A stretch of 64,000 bases of DNA from Icerya purchasi (lineage: Eukaryota; Arthropoda; Insecta; Hemiptera; Monophlebidae), in assembly GCA_039619475.1 (NCBI GenBank), contig CM077116.1, positions 274,536,758 to 274,600,757 of the forward strand, given 5' to 3'. Under the pieces are notes generated by a model. It was not told the DNA's origin and ran no database searches. It was given only the letters and a program-made list of their open reading frames with translations. A program made the position numbers and the translations under genes. The number at the start of each line of letters is the position of its first letter. Positions within the stretch are counted from its first letter, which is position 1. Shown here piece after piece: positions 11,203 to 21,560 of the stretch.

Positions 11203-13426
11203 TAGCGAAACCTTTTTCTTCGATTATTTATGAAATATTATAATTAATGAAAAGTTTCAGCCGAAAAGGAAGGAACGGAACTCGGTCCCTATGTTTGCGG
11301 CCTGCGGAATTGCCTAGTTACTATGCCGAAAAAATTTCGTTTTTCAAAATTAAATTTTTTATAATATGTAAAGTTTACAGTAAACACGCTGCATTTTTTC
11401 TTCCCATTTAATTGCGTGTACTTTATTCAAAAATAACTTAACTCGACGGCTGAAATTTTACAGTATCACTTGACTCTGATCACATTGTACAAAATTTGAA
11501 ACTGCTGAGCTAGTCAAAAAATTCTCAACTGTTTTAGATGCCCCAAAAAACGCTCGCTTCACTTTAATCTAATTAATTATTTAATTCACCTTAATAGGCT
11601 GCACTTTAAATGAGAAAGTCACAGTGACGTTCTCGAGATTAACTGAATGCGGTAGTCACTGAAAATTTACCAGGACGACTAGCCGTACTTTTCCATACAG
11701 AGCTCTTTTGTGGTGCTTTGAAAATGAACAGTTGTTAAAATGGCGATGAAAATGTAGCGAGTATAAAAGTTAATCTTTTCGAGGAAAATCTAAAAGCTTG
11801 TTTTGATTTTCCATAATCGTAATCATTTCGCATTTTGTGTAGGTTCGGGGAAAAGGTTTATTTCATGAGTAGCCTAAATACGCGTGCCTCATAAAGTTCA
11901 CAATTATTGAATTTAAAATCAAAGTCTGTCACGTGATACTACTTATTCTTTTCATATTTTTACGTCAAACACACTCGATAGTTCTAGGATTATTTCTGTT
12001 ATTGTTTTTAAACAGCTTAGTTCATCTTAAAACGTTGGCGACTTTTTCAATGCGAGAACTTAACACGGAGTAGCAATCAAAGGATATGGTCCATCTTACG
12101 ATGCACGATGTAACTGATTAATTTTCACCACATCATTAAAAAGTACACAGTAATAACAAGAGTTAAGCAATGGGGTAATTAACGCACGAATCTTCTTGAA
12201 ACTTCAATGTGTAAGACTTTATTCCGTCGCGGATGATAAACAAATACGGACAGAAATAAAACAAACGGCTATGGTTCTTTCCCGTCAACACTGACAGCTT
12301 TTTACATTGCCAACAATTTTTGAACCGACCATTATGACTGAATTTCCTTAGTTCGAATAATAAAAAAAAACCAAAAAAAAACCAAAAAAAACGTAATTAA
12401 TTCTCGTTACTTGTTTGATATACTGCGACAGACAATCTCATGAAAAAAACTACGAATGAAAGGAAAACGATGAAAAACATTATTCGCTATTACCGTTTTA
12501 ATCGCCTTTTTTTTTTTTGTTGCTTTTACTATGTTTACTATCTCTTTTATGTTGTTTTTTTTTTTCAATTCCTTATTTGCGACAAGATGTACGTCATTTG
12601 CCAATGGTTATTATTTAAATTCTAATATAAATGAGGATGACAATGGAATTATATGTATTAAGAGATGGAATAAGAGAAAAAGGGAAAAATTAAAAGTAAC
12701 GAAAACAGAGCACTGTGACGAGTAAGTTTGGGGGTAAAACAAAAGAATCAGAGAACGGAGTATTCGAAAAGGATTTAGAAGTACGCTCGTAAAGGTGTAA
12801 GTTCGAGCAAGACTGAAACGGTGACCTTGGGAGACCTTACGACTAAAAGCGCAACCGAAAAGAGATTGCGTGTAGCGAAAGACGGAAAACTACGAAACCA
12901 AGAAAGAAAAAGGGAGAAGGAACGTCGATTAGAAAAAAATCGCGAAGGATGTGAGCGTGAGTAGAATTTCAAAATGGAGTTATCGCGACGGAAGCGAATT
13001 ATTAGCAGGGTCTTTTTCAACGGCAGGTTCGGTTGCGTTACGGAACGGATAAAAGCCTTTCATTTCTCTATGTCAACATGCTTAGGGATGCGAAGGAAAT
13101 CAAAATGCGGCGATGCTAGAAGCGGTTATAATAGGAGAGCAATGAGAAAATGATATCGACTGTGAAACATTTTTTTGGAATCGTAGATAATTTTTGGTAT
13201 CTTCGCGAACTAATGAACTAATAAAATGAAATGAGAGACCTCCTGATATTGTAGCGGTTTTAGAAAAGAAGATGGATAATTTCGAGCGAATCTTAAAACT
13301 TTCAAAGTAATAATTACAAATAGAATATGAAGAGAAAGTTATACGATCCAGGGCGGTAAGAAAGAGAGAATAATAACGTTTTAAGGGAATAAAGTAAAAG
13401 TAAGTGCCGCACCGTTTAACGTTGCG
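10801..13426. other. AT-rich DNA with microsatellites, no gene recognised
   Basis: Contains a (TA)n tract at 11162-11194, a tRNA-like module at 11261-11330 and A/C-rich runs near 12361-12390. A purine-rich stretch spans 12640-13400. Its minus strand has an open frame (13020-12775) rich in Ser, Arg and Phe, with no recognisable domain. That strand bias resembles the T/C-rich sense strand of the I-like elements, but I found no diagnostic motif. Confidence 0.35.
11261..11330 (-). mobile_element. tRNA-like (SINE head) module
   Basis: On the minus strand a box A-like TAGTAACTAGG (about 11323-11313) is followed after about 25 bases by a box B-like GGACCGAGTTCC (11288-11277). Order and spacing suit a tRNA-derived SINE head. 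No cloverleaf with a proper acceptor stem can be drawn, so it is not a functional tRNA. The SINE body could not be delimited. Confidence 0.35.
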
Positions 13427-13652
13427 TAATTAGGCTTTTCATAATGTACTTAAGGTTCTAGTGGATCTGATGAGAATTCCCGGGGGGCCAGTTCCTTTCT
13501 CTCGGGTTCCGTTTTTACTTTCCCACATCTCTCAGCTGCCCACTTATTTCAGATTCTTGCGAACGACTTGGATCCGGAAGAGACAAGTCTCGATAACCTA
13601 TGACACCTCTAATTCGGTAGTCAAGCGCCTTAGCCACCAGGCTACCACGTTG
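13427..13652 (-). mobile_element. tRNA-derived SINE, family 1, copy B
   Basis: This is the more complete of the two copies. On the minus strand the head starts GTGGTAGCCTGGTGGCTAAG (box A, about 13648-13629). It continues through an anticodon-arm-like GCTTGACTACCG to the box B-like GGTTATCGAGAC, then a body of about 130 bases ending in GAACCTTAAGTACATTATG. Copy A at 6.5 kb matches it closely throughout. No poly(A) is obvious at its end. Confidence 0.72.
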
Positions 13653-15864
13653 CCTTTTAAGGGAATACTTAATTAATTAAAAAAATGTGCGCGACATTCG
13701 AAGTAGATCGGGTGGAAGAAGAATTAGAAATAAAGTTCACGGTTTAACATGCACAGAGAAAAGTCGTTGAAAATGTATGAAAAGAAAAAGAGAAAACCTT
13801 TCAAAACCAAAGTACGGGCAAATTGAATGGCGTTTTAGATAAAAAAAAAAAAAAAAAAAATTGATCGCTCGGCATTTAAACTAACGTAGTCGAAGCGGGG
13901 TAGGATGGTTTTTGGCAATTTCTCAGTCTCGACAGTAGATAAGTGTCACAATTTTTTCATGTGCGTTGAAAGGCAATTCGACGAATTAAATTGTCCAATC
14001 CGATACGGCGCATATTGCTAAACCGAGACTGATACTTAAATATGAAGTATCTTAAACTACGGAAAATTTTATTATTCGCTACCCGCTACTTGCATGAATT
14101 ATTCGCTCAATTCGCTTCTACTCGCTTATTCGCAATTCGTGTGAACGGTAACCGCGGCCTGGCCTAACGGATTAAATTTCGGTTCAATATTTTTAAAGAA
14201 ACACATTGTCGCGATTTTTTATCGTTTGTTCGAAAATAAAAATGATTACAGACCGCGGAATGCGTCGACAGGTAGAAACAATGTATATACCTGTAATAGG
14301 GTACTAAATTGTCGAACATTGCAAACTCGTTAATAATTGCACACAATTCGCCGACATGTTTACACTAATGTTTTTTCAACAAAGTCAGCGTCCGCTATTA
14401 TTTCCGACGTTTCAATTATAAAACACGAACAATGTAAAAGACCATAAATGTATTCATAATTAATAATAATCGGAATTGCGAAAACTTCATAAAAGTCGAA
14501 TTCTAACCGAATTTTTAATTTCTTTACCAGCCCGTACGGAGCAAGTATGCGTTTTTAATTAATTGGCGCGCAAAAACCGGCAACCAACAAAAACGATTAT
14601 ACAATTATCGATTGCTTTATTGTAAAATCGTAGAGTCGTTTCGTATTTTCCGTAAAATGTTCCCTTTGTTTTTGTTTTGTTTTGTTTATTAATTCGCTAT
14701 AATTAAAATCAGGTTTCGCGCGAGATTAATTTTTATTATTATAATGTTGCATTACCGGCAGCACATGGTGACGACTTTTTTCAGTCAGACATTTCCTTCG
14801 TACTTTATTACATTTTGACCTTTTCTGTTTGGCTCCCCGATTACGCCGCGGTATCCAAGGGAGACACACATTGTTTTCGCAAACCTGTTCTCTCATTTAA
14901 TTACTGCTCGATGCTTGTACAGCTTGTACGTGACCATAATATAAGCGCGTGGAACAAATAACTCGCCAGCATTGGCTTTTTTTTTTTTTTGCTTTTTCCC
15001 CACTTTTTTTTTCTTTTCTTTTTTGTATGCTTGTCTGTTAGTTCGTTTTTTTTGTTTTTTTTATTTTTATAACGAGAGCGCACATCATTATCGAATGTAA
15101 ATGCTATAGAGATGCACTGACACACGATGGTGGTCTAAAGAGGTAATTATTTCTGCGTAATTATTCTCTTTGCGCTGCTGTAACATACTTTCGTAGTAAT
15201 TTTCCAGTGGCGCATATCTTCCCTATATATAGAGCTTTCTATGTTTTCTTAAGAGCGCGTTCGTTCCGCCAGCACAGCCTATGTCCAGCAACTAGCGATG
15301 ATGTTGATATAATTAGTGAAAGCCATTTGTTATCATCTTGTAATTATGATAATGGCATCAATTAATGCAAACTCAGCGCCTCCCCCTCTGAGCGCCATCT
15401 TGTGTCACTGCTGTTGACGGCTGCATGTTTGTGCGTGTGCCTACACGATACAGTATACACATATATATATATACAATATATACTATGTATGTATTATATG
15501 TGAGAGTACTAAAAGGCGGCTTTGATAATAATAAATGCGGCTAATAACGCGTTTTGCTAATTAACAGTAAATGCTACCTGGCGCATTACAAATCCGGCCC
15601 GGTCTACCGCAACATCTGTCAACAATAATAAGTTATTGGAAAGAAAATGTCCAGCGATAAAGTCTCGCGACTTCGAGCTTTACCGGTCGGTGATGTAGCT
15701 CGCAGATTTTTATTAATTAAACCTCTCTAACTGTGTTCAATAAATGTATATAGAAAGTCGCAAGTTAAACACTGCAGATTTTGTTACAGAATATTTCATA
15801 CAAAAATGCTACAGGATTTTGCTCCCGACGTAAAAATGTCATAGTCACTAATAAGAATACACGC

Positions 15865-15865
<1 letters not shown>
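13653..15865. other. Unique DNA, no gene; possible regulatory sequence
   Basis: I see no coding motif. From about 14150 to 15720 the sequence is less repetitive and contains clustered TAATTA/ATTA and GATAA-type words (15330-15375) and the CpG-bearing GAGCGCCATCTTGTG (15389-15403). Such clusters can mark enhancers but also arise by chance in AT-rich DNA. A poly(A) run sits at 13842-13860. Confidence 0.3.

Positions 15866-15927
<62 letters not shown>
15866..15927. repeat. (TA)n microsatellite flanking repeat copy A
   Basis: A pure TA run of about 62 bases. It forms the left border of the repeated unit at 15930-16370; the matching right border is (TA)n at 16371-16393. Confidence 0.95.
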
Positions 15928-15929
<2 letters not shown>

Positions 15930-16370
15930 TATATATAAAACTCGGCCATTTTTGCCTCGCAAGGGGCTGTGCCCCTTGACCCCTCCTGCTTTCATTTCTG
16001 TCTCTTTCTCTTCTATACTTTGTATAAAATGATCAAAATTTACAACGTAATTCTTACTAGCATCAACACACACAAAAAATAACATAACCACAAAAATCCT
16101 ATTCTAACATTTACCTTCCGTTGTATAAAATTAAGACATTTTTTCGTTACATTTTTCGTTACATATTTCATTACATTTTTCGTTACATATTTCATTACAT
16201 AAAACTGTGACATTTTTTAAATAACAATAACAAAAATCCTACAAAATATAACAAACGTTACATAAAATTGGGACATTTTTCTGGGACATTTTTCTGGGAC
16301 ATTTTTCTGGGACATTTTTTTGGGACATTTTTTCGAATGGGGGGTAGCCTAAGTATTACATTGTAATTAA
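15930..16370 (-). mobile_element. (TA)n-bounded repeat of unknown class, copy A
   Basis: About 440 bases nearly identical, in inverted orientation, to 59890-60271. Both copies have (TA)n at each end. Landmarks in minus-strand order: TTAATTACAATGTAAT, TAGGCTACCCCCCATTC, an array of ATGTCCC(A)GAAAA units, a second array of ATGTAACGAAA units, TAAATGTTAGAATAGGATTT, then the perfect hairpin CAAGGGGCACAGCCCCTTG near the other end. Copy A has more units in both arrays than copy B. A frame of about 55 codons (from 16091 downward) is shared with copy B. It matches no family I know, and no transposase or reverse transcriptase is visible. Confidence 0.7.
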
Positions 16371-16393
16371 TATATATATATATATATATATAT
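16371..16393. repeat. (TA)n microsatellite, right border of copy A
   Basis: A TA run directly abutting the AATTAA end of the repeat. Confidence 0.9.
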
Positions 16394-16539
16394 CATATGT
16401 TATTTCAGTAAACTAAGATTTATATATCAAAAATTATTTTTATTACAAACCAGAACATATCATAGTTTCACCATTTTAGTCAAAGCTAAAAGATTACCGA
16501 TTGATTTATTCACTGAAAGAGAATTTACTAAATATCACT

Positions 16540-17537
16540 TAGAAAAAAGAATATGTCAATAAATGTTTGTACAAATTTTTGAAAATACAATGATCGAAGA
16601 AATGAAATAAAAAAAAAAAAGAAGGTTTATTGTATGATATTTAATGGAAGGAGTAAATTCTTTCATTCCCTCATAAATGTGTGACAGAACCGGAATTTCT
16701 TTATATATGAAAGACTCGTAATTATGAAACATGAAAGTATACGGGTTAATAAGTTTTGAAGAAAGAAAAGAAAGTCGTATTATAATAAACCGATAACGGG
16801 ATCTGCGAGCTGGCAAAAAAACAACATTGCACACAACATATATGCTGCAAGAATAGGAGTAGATTTTAGTGTTTAAAGGCCTAAACAAGAATTTCGAACA
16901 CGATCAAATTTAATAAGATGTTCGCATTTGGCTGCATTGCCACTTAAAAACGAACAATAATCGAGTCTTGAACATATACAGTATAATAAGAATAATGGAA
17001 TCACCGCCAGAGTTGGTTGGCGAATGAGATTTAAGTAGATTTAATCGTTTATAAGCGGAGGTGTACAAATAGGTGATGTCTTCCGAAAACGATGACCAGC
17101 AATTAAGAAAAACCCCCAGAGTAGCAGAAATTATTGACTAACGGAATGTGATTATTATATATCGATGAAGTGATCAGGGATGGGTTGTACTCACGATAAC
17201 AGCAGATAATACGAAAAGACTTATATAAAGATGAATGTTCGAAAGTGATAGTAAATTTAGGATGTTCACAGAATTATTGAACTTTCCGTTAGCGATTTGA
17301 AAAAGAATATACAAAAGGGGATGTTGTCAGCAAAGAGCATAGAGGAAAACTGATAGGTAGTTCAGTTATATTGGGAGGGTGCATATGTTGAATAATGTAA
17401 AGCTCAGACAAGATCTTTGAGGCGGGACTCGACAAACTTTTCTGGTAGTAAAGTGAAAATGAGTAGAAAGAAAGATCAAATGATTTTGAAAAAGCCGGAT
17501 AATTATAGAAGCAAAGTGAACGAATACATTATTCAAT
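16540..17537 (-). pseudogene. I-like non-LTR element (nest host), RT C-terminal segment
   Basis: Read from 17537 downward, this continues the reverse transcriptase that starts at 21.5 kb. It carries the degraded block RVPPQRSCLSFTLFNIC (normally G-PQGS-LSP-LFNIY). MLFADNIPF follows near 17357 and corresponds to the YADD catalytic motif, with the second Asp changed to Asn. The thumb follows with LGVFLNCW and YKRLNLLKS (about 17095-17025), then the connection region with IPVLSHIYEGM near 16690-16658. That last block matches IPILSHISFRL in the plus-strand element at 18.8 kb, so the two are related families. Frameshifts and stops are numerous. The RNase H domain expected next is missing; the segment stops near repeat copy A. 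Confidence 0.72.
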
Positions 17538-18694
17538 AGCATCCTCGCTCTTTTCTCTAGTAAACGTTTCTTTCCTATTCACACAAATGACCTCCCCAAC
17601 ACCCCAGAGTTCCCTAATGACCCTTTCCCAGAAATCCTAGCCCTCCTATTGCAGCACAATGTGAGCGTAATCCCTGACCTAGCTCCTAACACCGTGATTC
17701 CGCCGTGGGCCCCTTTAAACATTGCTGTTAATTTTTCCCTGACGAAGTATAATAAACCCCTGCACCCGAATATAGTTCAGTTGACAGCAGCAACAATACA
17801 AAACATACCCCGACCACCTCATTTTCTACATGGATGCTGCTAAGGCTACCCCAGAGGCTACTTCATCCCCAACCGCTTGTTACTTTGAAGTCTGCGACGT
17901 GATTCGAAGCATTCGACTGAATGACAAATGCTCGGTATTGGATACTGAAATATACGCAGTATTTTTCTGTTTGGGATATTTTCTTTCTATAGAGCCTACA
18001 TCACAGAAAGCCCTGCTGGTATCTGATTCATCCGCGGCTTTATTGACAATATCTAATCCCCTTATCAAATATCCTGTAGCAATTTGAACACAGCAGGTAG
18101 CATACGAACTTATTAAGAGACAGTGCTCCGTATCCTTTCTGTGGGCGCCCAGCCATGCTGGGATTCCTGGAAATGATCGCGTCGATACATCCACTTATCG
18201 AACATAATGTTCAATAGTCTCACGTCCTTATGGAAAGCCTATTGGTCCTCGTGTCAGACTTTCTCAAGGTTAATTAAACCCTCAACCGAACCATGGTGGC
18301 CAAAAAAAATCATTTCCCGCAGAGATTTCTGTGCAGCACTTAACCGCTTGCGCACAGGCCACACGGCCATGTCGCATAATTTTATTTTGCAAAGAACCCC
18401 CCTCCGATGAATTGTCCTTTCTGTTGCTGAGGTGTTGCTCACTGAACTTCTTACGTACTGTGTGACTGTCCAGATCTCTCACCCCACCGGCCCCCTTCTA
18501 TTAATAACAAAACAGTCACCAACATTCTTGAGAGTTCCTCAAATGCAATTTTATCTGTAACACAGTTTATCAGAACTAGCGGAATAAGCAGATATCTATA
18601 AAAACGAACTGAGCATCTTCGTACTGTAATAGGCATAGCAGTTAAACACGGTACAAGATGTTGCTTTCGCAAAAAAAAAAAAAAAAAAAAAAAA
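17538..18694 (+). pseudogene. RNase H-bearing non-LTR element, 3' part (insertion 1)
   Basis: The frame at about 17585-18090 gives the linker typical before an RNase H domain (IPPWAPLNI, 17700-17725). YMDAAK follows at about 17827-17845, where TDGSK is usual; the Asp is kept. Further RNase H blocks are TEIYAVF, SDSSAAL and, after a stop, WAPSHAGIPGNDRVD (18140-18185). Together these provide the D-E-D-D residues of an RNase H fold. Downstream LNRLRTGH (18343-18366) and, in another frame, CPFC and VLCDCPDLS mark the terminal zinc-binding region. Poly(A) fills 18671-18694. AGCATC at 17538 and again after the poly(A) may be the target duplication. It lies within the minus-strand I-like element. 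Stops and frameshifts make it a pseudogene. Confidence 0.78.
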
Positions 18695-18800
18695 GCATCT
18701 TGTTATACGATAAACAAAGTTGCATGCTATTGAAGGTATTTGTTACATCGAGAAATGCACAGTTATAGTGAAACTTTTTCTTAAGAAGTCCTCGTCAAAT
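18695..18800 (-). pseudogene. I-like non-LTR element (nest host), RT catalytic block A segment
   Basis: This 106-base island lies between two plus-strand insertions. On the minus strand it reads KKKFHYNCAFLDVTNTFNSM, the reverse transcriptase block holding the first catalytic Asp (usually vFLDIxxAFDxV). It fits directly between the host segment ending near 20052 (block FGFRPG) and the one resuming at 17537. That order shows it is a leftover of the same interrupted host element. Confidence 0.75.
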
Positions 18801-19955
18801 ATCAGTAGCTCTTATTCTTTTATCCTTCGTCACTGGCGTTTTTCCTCCAATAAAATTCCGATACTATCTCATATATCGTTTCGCCTTTCTAAATTTTCCC
18901 CTTTTGTCATTCCTCATCACAAGCTTCCATTTTTTTCTTACGTCTATTCCAAATTGTTAAAGCCACCAAATATCATCTTCATGCCATGCTTCCTTAAATC
19001 CTCTCCCTCTCATATCGTCAGTATGGAATTTAATAATACAATAAACTCTCTATTCCGTGATCACTGTTTAATTTTTACTGACGGATCGAAGAGCCCGATC
19101 GGAGTTGGGGCGGCATTCTGGTGCCCTCAGTTCTTTCATTCTCGGTCTTTTAGACTTCCGTCCTTTTATTCTGTCTTTACTGCAGAATCTGTTGCCATTC
19201 TACAAGCCATTATTTATATTTCCTCTTCTGCAAGTTCTTCCAAATTCCTTATTGTTTCTGATTCTTTAAGTGGTCTTCTAGCGCTATCTCCACCTTCCTT
19301 TTCTCCTTCCACTGATGCTATTATCCTTTCTATTCGTTCTCTTCTTCATGATCTATCCTTATCGACGTGTACCCAGATTGACTTTCTTTGGATTCCAGGA
19401 CATGCAGGCATTGATGGAAATGTAGCCGTCGACCTCCTTGCTAAAGCTGCTGTTTCCGATGGAAATTTTATTAGTAGGGTTCCAGCACACAATATTCTTC
19501 TTCCAACTAAATCCTGCCATCTTAGACTTTGGCCTTCTGTTTATGTATCTCTTTTCGCTAATCCTAATTCCTTTTATCTCTTGATTAATCCTGTTCCTCC
19601 TCCTCGTCCTTGGTTCTACGAGTTTCCTAGTTTGCGTCGGTCCATAATTACTAAATTATCTCGCCTCCGTTTCTCGCATAGTCTCCTTCCTTCTTCACTA
19701 AATCGCTTTTCTTTGGCTGCATCTCATAATTATCCATTGGATCCTGAAGGTTCGCAGTATGTTTGCGATGCGAATCACGTGCTCTTCGAGTGCTCCGGTT
19801 TATCTCGCGAGCGTGAGTTACTTTATTGTCATCTTTTAAAGCTTGGTCTTCCTGCTCCTTTCAACGCCTCTTATGTTCTTTCTCTACCTACTATCTCTGT
19901 TGTTCCTGTCCTGGGGGTGTTCCTTGATTCCATTGTCGACAGAATAAAAATATAA
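18801..19955 (+). CDS. I-like retrotransposon ORF2 C-terminus (connection, RNase H, zinc-binding tail), partial
   Basis: About 384 codons without a stop, lacking the true N-terminus. It opens with the connection region (IPILSHISFRLSKF, about 18855-18895). RNase H follows: LIFTDGSKSPIGVGAAFW (from about 19069; first Asp), FTAESVAILQA (Glu), LIVSDSLSGLLAL (Asp) and FLWIPGHAGIDGNVAVDLLA (His and final Asp, about 19388-19445). RNase H in such elements removes RNA from the RNA:DNA hybrid during target-primed reverse transcription. Near the end, CDANHVLFEC (about 19765-19795) is a C-H-C metal-binding block found at the C-terminus of several LINE clades. The reverse transcriptase itself is absent, so the copy cannot act alone. 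The open frame extends upstream to 18720, but that part is antisense to the host element. Confidence 0.82.
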   Translation: MSSSYSFILRHWRFSSNKIPILSHISFRLSKFSPFVIPHHKLPFFSYVYSKLLKPPNIIFMPCFLKSSPSHIVSMEFNNTINSLFRDHCLIFTDGSKSPIGVGAAFWCPQFFHSRSFRLPSFYSVFTAESVAILQAIIYISSSASSSKFLIVSDSLSGLLALSPPSFSPSTDAIILSIRSLLHDLSLSTCTQIDFLWIPGHAGIDGNVAVDLLAKAAVSDGNFISRVPAHNILLPTKSCHLRLWPSVYVSLFANPNSFYLLINPVPPPRPWFYEFPSLRRSIITKLSRLRFSHSLLPSSLNRFSLAASHNYPLDPEGSQYVCDANHVLFECSGLSRERELLYCHLLKLGLPAPFNASYVLSLPTISVVPVLGVFLDSIVDRIKI

Positions 19956-20051
19956 TTTCTATTCTATTCCATGTATCTATTCCTTTTTGCTGGGCTAATG
20001 CTCTTTGCTAGCAAACCCAAGGGGGGGTAAAAAAAAAAAAAAAAAAAAAAA
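18801..20051 (+). mobile_element. I-like non-LTR element, 5'-truncated copy (insertion 2)
   Basis: The insertion runs from about 18800 to poly(A) at 20029-20051. It carries one long open RNase H frame (18801-19955). After the stop come about 35 noncoding bases and a 29-nt hairpin-like block at 19991-20019, which has TGGGCT at one end and AGCAAACCCA at the other. The same block ends the fragments at 35.9 kb and 53.7 kb. The intact frame suggests it is the youngest layer of this nest. Its exact 5' junction is uncertain, because the open frame happens to continue leftward into antisense host sequence. Confidence 0.8.
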
Positions 20052-21560
20052 GTTTTTATGTATTTCAGATTTGATAGAACTAATGTAATTGCAGTGACCA
20101 ATACCGGGCCGAAAGCCAAACATGTTGTCGGGAATTATGTTGTATTACTCTCTAACCACCGAACAAGTCTTTTAATTAAAATGCTTTCAATAAGCTTTTT
20201 CGTAAACATGTTGCGAGCGATATATAGGACGAAGGGAAGAAAGAGTTTATTTTGAGAATAGGTGACGAAAATAAAGGAGGTCTAAGACGGAAGAAAAGCA
20301 CCTCAAGATAGAAAGGAGTTATAGATGTTTAGACGAATATCGAGAGATTGCGTAGAGAAATTTTTAAGAACTACATATGATAGGCCACATCTACTGCAAG
20401 AGAGTGGTTGTTAGCATTACGTAAAGAAGATCGAAGCTCATTATCCATTAAGTAGGAAGTGATTGAGTAAGATTAGTGGACAACTGGTTTCTTCTAAATT
20501 TAACCAAAGAATCTAGTTCATTTGCAGGAAGGTTGTAAGATGACGGGCGGCGTTGTTGGGGGAGTTTTAAAAGTCTTCTAGCTATTTTCGAGATTCAAAA
20601 GAAAAAGGTGTTACGGAAACAGAGAAAGAACAACATTTTTTCTAAGAATTCTTTTTTAATGTTTTGAAAACATATCTCATTTTTGCATTTGTACTTTTGT
20701 AGGCAAGGTAATAATCGAAGGATCGAATATTTTTAAATGCAATTCGACTTGCGTTAACGGCAGCTTCCTACTCATTATTTCACACCATAGTTATGTAGCA
20801 GTGCTACTTTTATTATTAAAAGATAAAAAAAAAAAAAAAAAAAAAAGAATGCGGAGAAAAGAGGGAGAGAATGATTTTTATAACAGTATTTAAAATACAG
20901 GGAGATAACTAGTTAGGAACGGAATATATCCTAATCGGGTTTTTTCGAGTTTCACTCTGACGCTTGCAGAGGTTTGAAGTACGAAGAATAAGAATAGAAG
21001 AAATTATTAATCGAATAAATGGTCACTGACAAAAGTGTTATCTAGGGTTTCCCAAGAACTAATATTAGGCGCGAAAAACGATAGATCCAGGGTACTGTGT
21101 ATTAAAAGATTTTTAGAGTACGTAGGTGAATGATCATTAAGAAAGACGGTGTGTTAATATTATATATTAAGTTCTCGAGGACATATATCCGTTAGCATTC
21201 CGAGAGGTACAAGCCCAAAAAGGCGAATTCTAGTCTCCGTCAATTATACAAGGATGAAGGAGAGGATCTATAACGCAGGGTAAAGAAATATTAAAAAAGA
21301 AATTAAAATTAGGGGGAATATAAACAGAAACCAGGTGAAACGTTTGAAAACGATAATGGGGATTATAATATGAACAAAATTAGATTTTGAAAAATAAATA
21401 ACGCGCCTTTACAAATTAGTATTGCTGTAACTGTATACCGATCTCTACAATCAAATTTAAATGTTTGTATTTACCGTATTGTTAAGCCTATTCGGTATTG
21501 ACTTAGTGGCGCGTCTAAATAATTTCCGTTCGCCCTTAGACTTGGGAAATATTGTTAGCT
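20052..21560 (-). pseudogene. I-like non-LTR element (nest host), endonuclease and RT N-terminal segment
   Basis: Read from 21560 downward. The APE-type endonuclease comes first: DRYTVTAILI (21455-21425), VSVYIPPNF, an IIDGD block (the DGDFN-like catalytic Asp; 21240-21225), then DLSFFAPNISSW and FVSDH (21095-21020), which holds the catalytic SDH. A long T/A run at 20824-20847 interrupts the linker. The N-terminal reverse transcriptase follows, ending with LIKRLVRWLE, IIPDNMFGFRPG and IKSEIHKNF at 20060. The rest of the enzyme lies across insertion 2 (18695-18800) and insertion 1 (16540-17537). Frameshifts and stops are frequent. This is the oldest layer of the nest. Confidence 0.75.

Noticed and set aside
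12775..13020. Minus-strand Ser/Arg/Phe-rich frame
   Set aside because: Composition resembles T/C-rich LINE coding strands, but no motif could be identified.
14155..14200. Box A/box B-like words TGGCCTAACGG and CGGTTCAAT
   Set aside because: They are too close together for a tRNA gene or SINE head.
15765..16091. Frames made largely of Tyr-Ile repeats
   Set aside because: Most of the length is translated (TA)n. Only the non-repetitive 55 codons shared with copy B deserve attention. The same applies to frames at 49.5-49.8, 59.7-60.0 and 0.5-0.77 kb.
18720..18800. N-terminal 27 codons of the open frame that continues into the I-like RNase H ORF
   Set aside because: On the other strand these bases encode RT block A of the host element, so the upstream open stretch is antisense read-through rather than part of the inserted element.
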